Shown here piece after piece: positions 13,418 through 21,793 of a stretch of 31,141 nucleotides of DNA (position 1 is its first letter; the number at the start of each line of letters is the position of its first letter). A model generated the notes under the pieces. It was given only the letters and a program-made list of their open reading frames with translations. It was not told the DNA's origin and did not search any database. The stretch is from Onthovicinus sp900555545 (GTDB lineage: Bacteria > Bacillota > Clostridia > Oscillospirales > Acutalibacteraceae). The DNA is taken from NCBI GenBank assembly GCA_949296915.1, contig CASFPX010000020.1:1-31141 (forward strand). Direction: 5' to 3'. The position numbers and the translations under genes were made by a program.

Positions 13418-14257
13418 ATGGAATATGTAACACTGAACAACGGGGTTAAGATGCCGAAGCTGGGCTACGGCGTATACCAGACACCACCGGAGGACACGGA
13501 ACGCTGCGTGGCCCAGGCGATTGAGGTTGGCTACCGCAGTATCGACACCGCACAGGCTTACGGCAACGAGGAGGGGGTCGGGAACGCGATTGCCAAATGT
13601 GGCCTGCCGCGCGAAGAACTCTTTATCACCACCAAAATCTGGATCAGCAACGCCGGATACGAAAAGGCACGCACCTCTATTGAGGAGTCCCTGCATAAGC
13701 TGAAGATGGACTACATTGATCTGCTGCTGATTCACCAGCCGTTCGGCGACTACTATGGCAGTTACCGGGCGATGGAGGACGCCTGCCGGGCCGGCAAGGT
13801 CCGCGCGATCGGCGTATCCAATTTTTACCCGGACCGCTATCTGGACCTGGCGCATTTTGCACAGATCAAGCCTGCCGTCAACCAGGTGGAGACCCACCTG
13901 TTCCAGCAGCAGAAAATCGCAAAGCAGTATCTGAAAAAGTATGGCACACAGATCATGTCCTGGGGGCCGTTCGCAGAGGGGCGCAACGACTACTTTAACA
14001 CGCCCGCCCTAAAGGAGATCGGTCAGGCGCATGGCAAGACGCCCGCGCAGGTGGCGCTGCGCTTTCTGTTGCAGAGTGATGTGGTGATCATCCCCAAGTC
14101 CGTTCATGAGAATCGGATGCGGGAAAATTTTGATATCTTCGATTTCACACTTACACCGGAGGAAATGGCGCGACTTGAGGCGCTCGACGGCGGGAAAAGC
14201 CTCTTCTTTTCGCACTACGATCCACAGACGGTGGAATGGTTCATGTCTATGGTCTGA
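13418..14257 (+). CDS. Aldo/keto reductase (AKR5-like)
   Basis: 279 residues, cytoplasmic NAD(P)H-dependent reductase of aldehydes or ketones with a TIM-barrel fold. The catalytic tetrad is visible: Asp43 and Tyr48 (SIDTAQAYGNEEGVG), Lys73 (ITTKIW) and His106 (LLLIHQPFGD). The cofactor region IPKSVHENRMRENFDIFDFTL is near the C-terminus. I start it at the ATG at 13418, 9 nt after a GGGAGG site; an upstream in-frame start at 13400 would overlap the ribosome site and the palindrome. It is single-gene, divergent from LysR and closed by the stem-loop at 14300-14338. It resembles the 2,5-diketo-D-gluconate reductase group; the real substrate is unknown. Confidence 0.94.
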   Translation: MEYVTLNNGVKMPKLGYGVYQTPPEDTERCVAQAIEVGYRSIDTAQAYGNEEGVGNAIAKCGLPREELFITTKIWISNAGYEKARTSIEESLHKLKMDYIDLLLIHQPFGDYYGSYRAMEDACRAGKVRAIGVSNFYPDRYLDLAHFAQIKPAVNQVETHLFQQQKIAKQYLKKYGTQIMSWGPFAEGRNDYFNTPALKEIGQAHGKTPAQVALRFLLQSDVVIIPKSVHENRMRENFDIFDFTLTPEEMARLEALDGGKSLFFSHYDPQTVEWFMSMV

Positions 14258-14299
14258 GCTATCTATCTGCTCAACTAAAATCCAAAATCACCTCTTCTA

Positions 14300-14338
14300 A
14301 AATATGGCGTCTCGGCCTGAAACCGAGATGCCATATTT
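14300..14338. terminator. Terminator after the aldo/keto reductase gene
   Basis: AAATATGGCGTCTCGG (14300-14315) pairs with CCGAGATGCCATATTT (14323-14338), a 16-bp stem with one G-T position and a 7-nt loop. Confidence 0.8.
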
Positions 14339-14346
14339 GCATCATC

Positions 14347-14376
14347 TTGTTTCAAATATAAAAATTGTAGTATAAT
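14347..14376 (+). promoter_or_regulatory. Promoter of the EFR1 gene
   Basis: TTGTTT (14347-14352), 18-nt spacer, TATAAT (14371-14376). Confidence 0.6.
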
Positions 14377-14390
14377 AGGATATATATCCT
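14377..14390. promoter_or_regulatory. Palindrome at the EFR1 transcription start
   Basis: AGGATATATATCCT is a perfect 14-bp palindrome directly after the -10, over the expected start point, where a repressor would act. Its binding protein is unknown. Confidence 0.45.
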
Positions 14391-14452
14391 GACGGTACGG
14401 GGACTGTACTTGCTCCACCACATTCTTCAGAAAAAACAGGGAGGCATCACAG

Positions 14453-15202
14453 ATGATTTTCTACTTCAGCGGCACTGGGAACAGCCAGTTTACCGCTAAA
14501 CGGATCGCCGGAATCACCGGGGACGAGTTGGTCTCCATCAACGACATGCTGCGGGCAAACGGGAGCGGAGCTTTCCACTCCGACAAACCGCTTGTTTTCG
14601 TCGCGCCCACCTATGCGTGGCGCATCCCACGAATTGTGGAAAAGTGGATCCGAGATACACACTTTGACGGGAATCGAAACGCCTACTTTGTCCTCACCTG
14701 CGGGGGCAACTGCGGCAATGCGGCAAAATATATCCGGGAACTCTGCACGGCAAAGGGATTCCGATTCTGTGGCCTGGCGGAGGTTGTCATGCCGGAAAAC
14801 TACCTGGCAATGTTCCCCACCCCAAACGCGGACGAGTGCCGGGAGATTCTCCGGCGGACAGAGCCCGTGATCGACGCTATCGGCGCGCAGATCCGGAGCG
14901 AAGAGCCGCTGCCCGAAAAACGCATCACCCCCGCCGACCGGATTGAGAGCGGTCCGGTCAATCCGCTGTTTTATTCCCTGTTCGTCCACGACAAAAAATT
15001 CACCGTGACAAACGCCTGTATCTCGTGCGGAAAGTGCGCCCAGCGCTGCCCGCTGAACAATATCACACTGGAGGGTGGGCGACCCATCTGGCACGGTACC
15101 TGCACACACTGTATGGCCTGCATCGGCGGCTGCCCGGCCAAGGCGATCGAGTACGGCGAAAAATCCAAGAACCGCAACCGCTATTATATTGCGGAAAAAT
15201 AA
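14453..15202 (+). CDS. EFR1-family flavodoxin-ferredoxin fusion protein
   Basis: 249 residues. The N-terminal flavodoxin-like domain has the phosphate loop FSGTGNSQ (residues 5-12) for FMN, then VAPTYAWRIPRIVEKWI and LTCGGNCGNA. The C-terminus has two [4Fe-4S] motifs: C189-x2-C192-x2-C195-x3-C199-P and C217-x2-C220-x2-C223-x3-C227-P. This domain order defines the EFR1 electron-transfer proteins of anaerobic Firmicutes. Soluble. GGGAGG lies 8 nt before the ATG. Partners are unknown; nothing next to it points to one. Confidence 0.94.
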   Translation: MIFYFSGTGNSQFTAKRIAGITGDELVSINDMLRANGSGAFHSDKPLVFVAPTYAWRIPRIVEKWIRDTHFDGNRNAYFVLTCGGNCGNAAKYIRELCTAKGFRFCGLAEVVMPENYLAMFPTPNADECREILRRTEPVIDAIGAQIRSEEPLPEKRITPADRIESGPVNPLFYSLFVHDKKFTVTNACISCGKCAQRCPLNNITLEGGRPIWHGTCTHCMACIGGCPAKAIEYGEKSKNRNRYYIAEK

Positions 15203-15232
15203 GTGACAACATCATAATTGAACGGATGCACC

Positions 15233-15267
15233 AGGGGCGCCTGCATGGAAATCATGCAGGCGCCCCT
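15233..15267. terminator. Perfect 15-bp stem-loop between convergent genes
   Basis: AGGGGCGCCTGCATG (15233-15247) and CATGCAGGCGCCCCT (15253-15267) pair perfectly around GAAAT. There is no T-run on either side. It lies between the convergent EFR1 and XRE genes, so it probably ends both transcripts or protects their 3' ends. Confidence 0.6.
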
Positions 15268-15303
15268 CTCTGATCTCAAAAACGGGAATGCACCTATACT
15301 ATT

Positions 15304-15645
15304 TTACCGCTGCGGATAATCTTTTTGATCCTCAGATCCCGAATTCTCCATTGCCTCCCGATAACAGGAAGCTATCTCCAACAGGGAAGTCACCTGTCGC
15401 TTCGTCAATCCCTGCACTGAGATGGTAGAGGTTTCCTCCACCCCCAACAGGTAATCCGTCGAGATGTGAAAAAGCCGCGCCAATTCTACAATGTACTGTG
15501 TAGACGGGACGGAAATCCCCATTTCCCACGCATTGACGCCGGAACGTGTGATCCCCAGCATTCGGGCCTCCTCCGCCTGGGTAAAGCCCGCTCCCTCCCG
15601 CAGGGATTGGAGCCGCTCAGCTAACGAGTAAAGTTCCTTTAGCAT
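15304..15645 (-). CDS. XRE-family transcriptional regulator
   Basis: 113 residues. The Cro/C1 helix-turn-helix is at about 9-67 (AERLQSLREGAGFTQAEEARMLGITRSGVNAWEMG and IVELARLFHISTDYLLGVEE). A short helical tail (LTKRQVTSLLEIASCYREA) probably makes dimers. GAGGTG lies 5 nt before the ATG. It is divergent from the membrane glycosyltransferase pair, with two palindromes in the gap, so control of that operon and of itself is the likely role. Confidence 0.9.
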   Translation of the reverse strand: MLKELYSLAERLQSLREGAGFTQAEEARMLGITRSGVNAWEMGISVPSTQYIVELARLFHISTDYLLGVEETSTISVQGLTKRQVTSLLEIASCYREAMENSGSEDQKDYPQR

Positions 15646-15663
15646 TCGATCACCTCATCCTTA

Positions 15664-15696
15664 GATTACAGTAATCAAAATGATATTTAATTATCA
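15664..15696. promoter_or_regulatory. Two palindromes between the XRE gene and the glycosyltransferase operon
   Basis: GATTAC-A-GTAATC (15664-15676) and TGATA-TTTAAT-TATCA (15681-15696) lie just upstream of the rightward promoter and of the XRE start codon. They are candidate operators for the XRE protein. Confidence 0.5.
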
Positions 15697-15711
15697 AAAA
15701 GATATTATTAT

Positions 15712-15740
15712 TTGACATAATTGAAATATACGTGTATAAT
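15712..15740 (+). promoter_or_regulatory. Consensus promoter of the glycosyltransferase operon
   Basis: TTGACA (15712-15717), exactly 17 nt, TATAAT (15735-15740): a full sigma-A consensus match, about 89 nt before the first start codon. Confidence 0.88.
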
Positions 15741-15828
15741 TCAGGATATGATCTATCCATCTAAAGGTATTTTCAGCACGATACGGTCAGCATATACAAA
15801 CACTTGAACGGTCTGAGGGGGGATAATT

Positions 15829-17397
15829 TTGGGAAAGCTAAAGCAGCTCTGTTTGCGCTCCGTTAACACCGGATTTGCCCTTGCAACTGCCGCAATTGTT
15901 ATTTTGATCCTCCTGAATGCTGCAAACCATTATGTGAATATGGTGGATTTTAACATGGCGGCTGTTCTCCTGTTTTTACTGTTTGCCGCCGCATTGACAG
16001 CAGGCGGGTATTTTCTCTGCGAAAAATGCGGTATACGGAGCATATTGGCAAAGCACCCGTTCCTCATATTAACTGCGGTCATGCTCACAGTCTGCATTGC
16101 CCATATCTTGATTGTGCGCGCCATTTATACGCCGATCGGTTGGGACGTGGCAGCGATCATCAACGCCGCAGGCAATTTGCACCCGGAAGAAACGGAAGAT
16201 CTGGACATCTATTTTACCCGGTATCCCAACAATGTATTGATGACAGCGCTGTTCAAAGTGTTTTTTAAAATCGTACAACCCGTCATATCAGATGTCTGGC
16301 TCTCATCCGCCCTGTTGAGTGTATTGGCCGTTGATATTGGAATTGTGCTGATCAGCCTCACGGCAAAACGAGTATTCGGGCTAAAAGTGTACTATCTCAC
16401 CCTGTGGCTCAGTTTGCTCTTGATCGCGGTAAATCCCACGATTTATGTGCCGTATTCCGATGCCGTCGCGATGCCCTTCACGGCATGTTTTTTATTTTCA
16501 GCAGCTATGCTTTTGACCGCTAAAACCCAGCGTGTTAAATTTATTTTTTCCTTTATGGCCGGGTTATTCCTATTCACCGGGTACTATATCAAGCCGACTG
16601 TCCTAATTGCCGGAATTGCCGTCTTTTTACTGTTGGCCCTGTCTATTCAAAAAATAGGATCCAAGCGCATCCTCACCTATGGCCTGTGTGTGCTGCTATT
16701 GATCACCGGCGGGCTCAGTTCTTTTGCGCTGAATCGTGCAGCCCGGCCCCTGGTCTATTCTCAACTTCCGACCGAGCAACAGCAAAATGCATTAGAAGTC
16801 CCGGTGTCCCATTTTATCATGATGGGCCTCAACGAGCGGGAGGGATATTACGGATTTTTTCAGGATGATGTGAACAACACATTTTCCATTTCCGGGAAGG
16901 AAGAGAAAACCGCCTATCACAAAGAAGTTATTGTACAGCGCCTTCAAAATTTTGGCGTTTGGGGATTTTTAAAACATTGTATCAACAAGGCGATATGGGT
17001 CACGACGGACGGCACATTCCTATACGGTGGTGAGGGTATTTTTCACAACGGCACACCCAAAAAGACGGACGGGCTCGCAGGTTTCCTTCAAAATTTCAAC
17101 TATACAAACACAGATCTGTACCAAAATTATTTTGGGAACTATATGCAGGCAATATGGCTGCTTACAGTATTTGGAATGGCACTGCTCTTATTCCGTCGCA
17201 GCAAAGAACGGCCACAGGCTCAAAACGACCTGCTGTTCATCATGCAAATGGCAGCCGGCGGGCTGGTCCTGTTTTTGGTGCTGTTTGAGGCGCGGTCGCG
17301 ATATTTATTTTTGTACCTGCCATATTTCACCCTGCTGGCCGCAGTGGGATATCAAACACTTTTTCAACGGTTACGTGCGTGGAGGGAAAAATCATGA
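15829..17397 (+). CDS. Polytopic GT-C-like membrane glycosyltransferase
   Basis: 522 residues with about 10-12 predicted membrane segments starting near residue 15. The first extracytoplasmic loop has an acidic residue (GWD106V) and a RYPNN motif (131-135) as in GT-C transferases that use polyprenyl-phosphate sugars. The RYPNN signature recalls the Firmicute family described as XrtG-associated glycosyltransferase. A soluble loop sits at about 310-400. The start is a TTG 9 nt after an AGGGGGG site; no better start exists. Its stop overlaps the start of the GtrB-like gene (ATGA). Probably transfers the sugar made by its partner onto an extracellular acceptor such as a wall polymer or protein. 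The acceptor is not known; an O-antigen-type flippase or polymerase is less likely. Confidence 0.78.
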   Translation: MGKLKQLCLRSVNTGFALATAAIVILILLNAANHYVNMVDFNMAAVLLFLLFAAALTAGGYFLCEKCGIRSILAKHPFLILTAVMLTVCIAHILIVRAIYTPIGWDVAAIINAAGNLHPEETEDLDIYFTRYPNNVLMTALFKVFFKIVQPVISDVWLSSALLSVLAVDIGIVLISLTAKRVFGLKVYYLTLWLSLLLIAVNPTIYVPYSDAVAMPFTACFLFSAAMLLTAKTQRVKFIFSFMAGLFLFTGYYIKPTVLIAGIAVFLLLALSIQKIGSKRILTYGLCVLLLITGGLSSFALNRAARPLVYSQLPTEQQQNALEVPVSHFIMMGLNEREGYYGFFQDDVNNTFSISGKEEKTAYHKEVIVQRLQNFGVWGFLKHCINKAIWVTTDGTFLYGGEGIFHNGTPKKTDGLAGFLQNFNYTNTDLYQNYFGNYMQAIWLLTVFGMALLLFRRSKERPQAQNDLLFIMQMAAGGLVLFLVLFEARSRYLFLYLPYFTLLAAVGYQTLFQRLRAWREKS

Positions 17398-18377
17398 CCA
17401 AGAAGCCCATCCTATATATCGTCATTCCCTGCTATAATGAGGAATCCGTTTTACCAGTGACCGGCACGCTATTCCTGAACAAGCTCTCCGAACTGGAAGC
17501 AGCCGGTAAAATCCATTCCGATAGCCGCATCCTGTTTGTAGACGACGGCAGCAAGGACACCACCTGGTCTATCATTCAAGGCTTCCTACGGGAAGACAAG
17601 CACTATGAGGGCCTAAAACTCAGCCGCAATCGCGGCCATCAGAACGCCCTGCTCGCAGGGCTTATGACCGCCAAAAACTACGCGGATGTCACCATCTCCA
17701 TTGACTGCGATGGGCAAGATGATATCAATGCCATGGACCAAATGCTCGAAGAATACTGTGGTGGTGCAGAGATCGTTTACGGTGTCCGGGCCAGGCGTGA
17801 CACCGATACATTTTTCAAGCGTTTTTCAGCGGAAAGTTTTTATAAAATATTACGTCTGTCCGGCGCGGAAGTCATTTATAACCATGCCGACTACCGGTTA
17901 ATGAGCCGGCGCGCACTGGAAGGACTGGCACAATTTAAGGAGGTGAACCTGTTCCTGCGCGGGCTGATCCCTCTGGTTGGATTCAAAAGCTCAAGCGTAT
18001 ATTACGATCGAAAAGAGCGTGTTGCGGGCAAAAGCCACTATCCACTTTCCAAAATGTTGGCGCTGGCGTTTAACGGGATCACCAGCCTTTCCCTGCGCCC
18101 ATTAAAAATAATTACGGGTTTGGGCATCTTCATCTCTTTAATAAGCGCCTTGGCGGCAGCTGCAACCATTATAATCAAATTGGTGGGCTATACCGTACAG
18201 GGATGGACGAGTCTTCTATGTGCCATTTTTCTGCTGGGGGGGATCCAGATTTTTTGCCTCGGTATCATTGGGGAATATATTGGAAAAATTTATGCCGAAA
18301 GCAAAGAGCGCCCGAGATATATTATTGAAGAAAACTCTTTGGAGCAAAAGCATGTAGATATATCGTCCGAGCGGTAA
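17394..18377 (+). CDS. Polyprenyl-phosphate glycosyltransferase (GtrB/CsbB-like)
   Basis: 327 residues. The cytoplasmic GT2 (GT-A) domain covers about 1-225, with IPCYNEE at the start, FVDDGSKD (48-55), LSRNRGHQNALLAG and the metal site D104-C-D106 (ISIDCDGQDD). Two C-terminal membrane helices follow (about 232-260 and 270-292, the second containing GGIQIFCLGIIGEYIGKIY). It transfers a sugar from a nucleotide donor to undecaprenyl phosphate on the inner face. It starts in the stop codon of the GT-C gene, after a GGAGGG site at 17381-17386. This pair is the core of the three-component glycosylation systems (CsbB-YfhO-GtrA type). No GtrA-type flippase is next to them. Confidence 0.93.
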   Translation: MTKKPILYIVIPCYNEESVLPVTGTLFLNKLSELEAAGKIHSDSRILFVDDGSKDTTWSIIQGFLREDKHYEGLKLSRNRGHQNALLAGLMTAKNYADVTISIDCDGQDDINAMDQMLEEYCGGAEIVYGVRARRDTDTFFKRFSAESFYKILRLSGAEVIYNHADYRLMSRRALEGLAQFKEVNLFLRGLIPLVGFKSSSVYYDRKERVAGKSHYPLSKMLALAFNGITSLSLRPLKIITGLGIFISLISALAAAATIIIKLVGYTVQGWTSLLCAIFLLGGIQIFCLGIIGEYIGKIYAESKERPRYIIEENSLEQKHVDISSER

Positions 18378-18544
18378 TCCCTTCCATTGAAATCGAACAC
18401 GGGAACCCTCTTCGGAATTCAAAAGGAATACGCACTCTCCTGTTCCAGAGCAAATCATAACGTTCAAAAAGCAACCGCAAAAGCCATCACACCTTCCCCT
18501 CCATGTGGCGGTTCGCCTGTTTTACATCTTCTGCATCTGATCAC

Positions 18545-18577
18545 AAAAAACGCGCCCGCTGTCCGTAGACAGCGGGC
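18545..18577 (-). terminator. Intrinsic terminator of carAB
   Basis: On the minus strand GCCCGCTGTC-TACG-GACAGCGGGC (18577-18554) is followed after four bases by six T (18550-18545), about 21 nt past the carB stop. Confidence 0.9.
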
Positions 18578-18598
18578 ATATTTGGCTATAACTCTATA

Positions 18599-21500
18599 TT
18601 ACAGTGTCGCGATATCCGTCACGGAGATCTGGTCCTCGCGCACCCGGCGCGCACTCTCCATCAACACGCGCGCGGCGTCAAGAGAGGTGATACAGGAGGT
18701 ACCGGCCTCCACGGCGATGCGGCGGAGCTTGAACCCGTCGCGGCTCTCCACGCGGCCGTGCGTGGGCGTGTTGATAATCAGGGACACCCCGCCCTCGTGG
18801 AGCATATCGATAATGTTCGGAGATTCGCCGGAGATCTTGTTGACCGGCTTGGCCTCGATGCCGGCCTCTGCCAACGCCTTGCGCGTACCAGGCGTGGCAT
18901 ACAGGTCGAACGGATCGTCCTGGAACTTTTTGAACATTTCGCAGATCTCGGCCTTGTCCTTATCACAGACGGTGACGATGATCTTCCCATTCTTTTGCAG
19001 GGAGGTACCGGCGCCGTCAAACGCCTTCAGGAGCGCCTCGTCATAGTTTTTAGAGATGCCCAGCGCCTCGCCGGTGGACTTCATCTCCGGACCAAGGCTC
19101 GGGTCCGCGCCCAGGATCTTCTCAAAGGAGAAGACCGGCATCTTGATAGCATAGTAACCGCTCGGCTTGTAAAGGCCGGTACCGTAGCCCATATCGCGGA
19201 TCTTTTCACCCATCATGGCGCGGGTGGCCAATGCGATCGCCGGGACACCCGTCACCTTGCTGATATATGGAACGGTACGGGAGGAACGCGGGTTGACCTC
19301 GATGATGTAGATCTCCTCATTGAGGACGATAAACTGGATATTCATCATGCCCACAACCTCCAGTGCGGAGGCAAGACGGCGCGTGTAGTCGATCAGGTTT
19401 TCGATCACCTTGTCGGACAGCGTGATCGACGGATAGACCGAGATCGAGTCGCCGGAGTGGATACCCGTGCGGTCAATGTGCTGCATGATACCGGGGATCA
19501 GGATGTCGGAGCCGTCGCAGATGGCGTCGACCTCGACCTCCGTGCCCATGATGTACTTATCGACCAGCACCGGATGCTCCTGCACCGTGCGGGTGATGAT
19601 GCCCATGAACTCGCGGATATCGTCGTCGGAGACGGCGATCTGCATCCCCTGGCCGCCCAGAACATAGCTCGGGCGCACAAGCACCGGATAACCCAGCTCG
19701 TGTGCGGCGGCGAGCGCCTCCTCCTCGGTGAAGATGGTGTGGCCCTTCGGGCGGGCGATGTTGCACGCCTCCAGGATCTCGTCAAAGCGCTCACGGTCCT
19801 CTGCGGCATCGACATGGTCGGCATCCGTACCGAAGATGTGCACACCCAGATCGTGCAGGGATTTTGTCAGCTTGATGGCCGTCTGACCGCCGAACTGGAC
19901 GATCGCACCGTCCGGCTTCTCGAGCGCGACGATATTGGCCACATATTCCGGCGTGAGCGGCTCAAAGTAGAGCTTGTCCGCCACGTCGAAGTCCGTGGAG
20001 ACGGTCTCGGGGTTGTTGTTGACGATGATCGTCTCGTACCCGAGTTTTTTGAGCGCCCACACGCTGTGGACAGAGCAGTAGTCAAACTCGATGCCCTGGC
20101 CAATGCGGATGGGGCCGGAGCCGAGGACGAGGACTTTCTTTTTGGTAGTGGACGGATCCACCTCGTTCTCGACGCAGTAGTCGGAGTAATAGTAGGGGGT
20201 CTGCGCCGCGAACTCCGCAGCACAGGTATCGACCACGGAGAAGGCGGGGATGATATTCCACATCTTGCGCATGTTGAACACGGCGCTCTGCGCCACGCCC
20301 AGATCGGCCGCGATCACATCGTCCGTAAAGCCAATACGCTTGGCCTCTCGCAGGGTATCCTCATCACAGACGCCGCCGCGCAGCTTTTTCTCCATGTCGG
20401 TGATATTCTTGAGCCGGTTGAGGAACCACAGATCGATCTTGGTGATCTCGTGGATCTCCTCCAGCGGGATTCCCTTAAAGATGGCGACGGACACCGTGTA
20501 CAGGCGCTCGTCATCCACATTGTGCAGTTTCTCACGCAGCTGCTCCACATCCAGCTTCATGATATCCTTGTTCAGCAGCGTGGTGCGGTTCTCCTCCAGG
20601 GAGTGGACGGCCTTTTGCAGCGCGCACTCAAAGGAGCGGGAGATCGCCATGACCTCACCGGTGGCCTTCATCTGCGTGCCGAGCGTGCGCTTGGCGGTGA
20701 CAAACTTGTCAAACGGCCACTTTGGGATCTTCACCACACAGTAGTCGAGCGCAGGCTCAAAGCTTGCAAAGGTCTTGCCCGTGACGGCATTGGGGATCTC
20801 GTCGAGCCCGAGACCGAGCGCGATCTTGGCCGCAACGCGGGCGATCGGATAGCCGGTCGCCTTGGAGGCGAGGGCGGAGGAACGGGACACGCGGGGGTTG
20901 ACCTCGATGACCGCATACTCAAAGGAATCCGGGTTCAGGGCAAACTGAACATTGCACCCGCCCTGGATGCCCAGTGCGGAGATGATATTCAGTGCAGAGG
21001 AACGCAGCATCTGATAGTCCTTATCCGTCAGGGTCTGGCTGGGTGCCACCACAATGGAGTCGCCCGTATGGACGCCGACGGGGTCGAAGTTTTCCATGTT
21101 ACAGACCGTGATGCAGTTGCCCTTGCTGTCGCGCATGACCTCGTACTCGATCTCTTTCCACCCGGCGATACAGCGCTCAATGAGCACCTCATCCACGCGG
21201 GAGAGGCGGATGCCGTTGGAGGCGATATCGTGCAGCTGGTCGCGGTCATAGGCGATGCCGCCGCCGGTGCCGCCGAGCGTGTAGGCCGGGCGGACGATGA
21301 CGGGATAGCCGATCTTGTCCGCAAAGTCAAGTGCGGACTGGACGTCGTGCACCACAAGGGAGTCCACGCACGGCTCGCCGATGCGCTCCATGGTGTCCTT
21401 GAACTCCTGGCGGTCCTCCGCCATGCGGATGGCGCGGGCGGAAATACCGATCAGGCGGACATTATACTGCTCCAGGATGCCCTTTTCCTCCAGCTCCATG

Positions 21501-21793
21501 GCCAAGTTCAGACCGGTCTGGCCGCCCAGCGTGGGGAGGATGGAGTCGGGGCGCTCCTTTTCAATCACTTTTGTCAGGGTGGGGACATTCAGCGGCTCAA
21601 TGTAGACCTTGTCCGCGATGTCCTTATCCGTCATGATGGTGGCGGGGTTGGAGTTGACGAGGACAACCTCGCAGCCCTCCTCGTGCAGGGAGCGGCAGGC
21701 CTGTGTGCCGGCGTAGTCAAACTCCGCGGCCTGGCCGATGATAATCGGGCCGGACCCGATGACGAGTACTTTCTTGATAGACTTATCAATCAT
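18599..21793 (-). CDS. carB: Carbamoyl-phosphate synthase, large subunit
   Basis: 1064 residues, normal length. Two homologous halves each carry an ATP-grasp domain: the first half starts VLVIGSGPIIIGQAAEFDYAG and the second near residue 558 with VLVLGSGPIRIGQGIEFDYC. The allosteric MGS-like domain lies at about 935-1064. It makes carbamoyl phosphate from bicarbonate, two ATP and ammonia channelled from CarA, feeding pyrimidine and arginine synthesis. The start codon lies inside carA (8-nt overlap, ATGATTGA), so translation is coupled. Cytoplasmic heterodimer with CarA. Confidence 0.98.
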   Translation of the reverse strand: MIDKSIKKVLVIGSGPIIIGQAAEFDYAGTQACRSLHEEGCEVVLVNSNPATIMTDKDIADKVYIEPLNVPTLTKVIEKERPDSILPTLGGQTGLNLAMELEEKGILEQYNVRLIGISARAIRMAEDRQEFKDTMERIGEPCVDSLVVHDVQSALDFADKIGYPVIVRPAYTLGGTGGGIAYDRDQLHDIASNGIRLSRVDEVLIERCIAGWKEIEYEVMRDSKGNCITVCNMENFDPVGVHTGDSIVVAPSQTLTDKDYQMLRSSALNIISALGIQGGCNVQFALNPDSFEYAVIEVNPRVSRSSALASKATGYPIARVAAKIALGLGLDEIPNAVTGKTFASFEPALDYCVVKIPKWPFDKFVTAKRTLGTQMKATGEVMAISRSFECALQKAVHSLEENRTTLLNKDIMKLDVEQLREKLHNVDDERLYTVSVAIFKGIPLEEIHEITKIDLWFLNRLKNITDMEKKLRGGVCDEDTLREAKRIGFTDDVIAADLGVAQSAVFNMRKMWNIIPAFSVVDTCAAEFAAQTPYYYSDYCVENEVDPSTTKKKVLVLGSGPIRIGQGIEFDYCSVHSVWALKKLGYETIIVNNNPETVSTDFDVADKLYFEPLTPEYVANIVALEKPDGAIVQFGGQTAIKLTKSLHDLGVHIFGTDADHVDAAEDRERFDEILEACNIARPKGHTIFTEEEALAAAHELGYPVLVRPSYVLGGQGMQIAVSDDDIREFMGIITRTVQEHPVLVDKYIMGTEVEVDAICDGSDILIPGIMQHIDRTGIHSGDSISVYPSITLSDKVIENLIDYTRRLASALEVVGMMNIQFIVLNEEIYIIEVNPRSSRTVPYISKVTGVPAIALATRAMMGEKIRDMGYGTGLYKPSGYYAIKMPVFSFEKILGADPSLGPEMKSTGEALGISKNYDEALLKAFDGAGTSLQKNGKIIVTVCDKDKAEICEMFKKFQDDPFDLYATPGTRKALAEAGIEAKPVNKISGESPNIIDMLHEGGVSLIINTPTHGRVESRDGFKLRRIAVEAGTSCITSLDAARVLMESARRVREDQISVTDIATL

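Noticed and set aside
18378..18544. Possible tRNA remnant (GTTCGATT-like sequence on the minus strand near 18400)
   Set aside because: No matching acceptor, D or anticodon arms could be formed. The rest of this gap shows nothing beyond the carB terminator.
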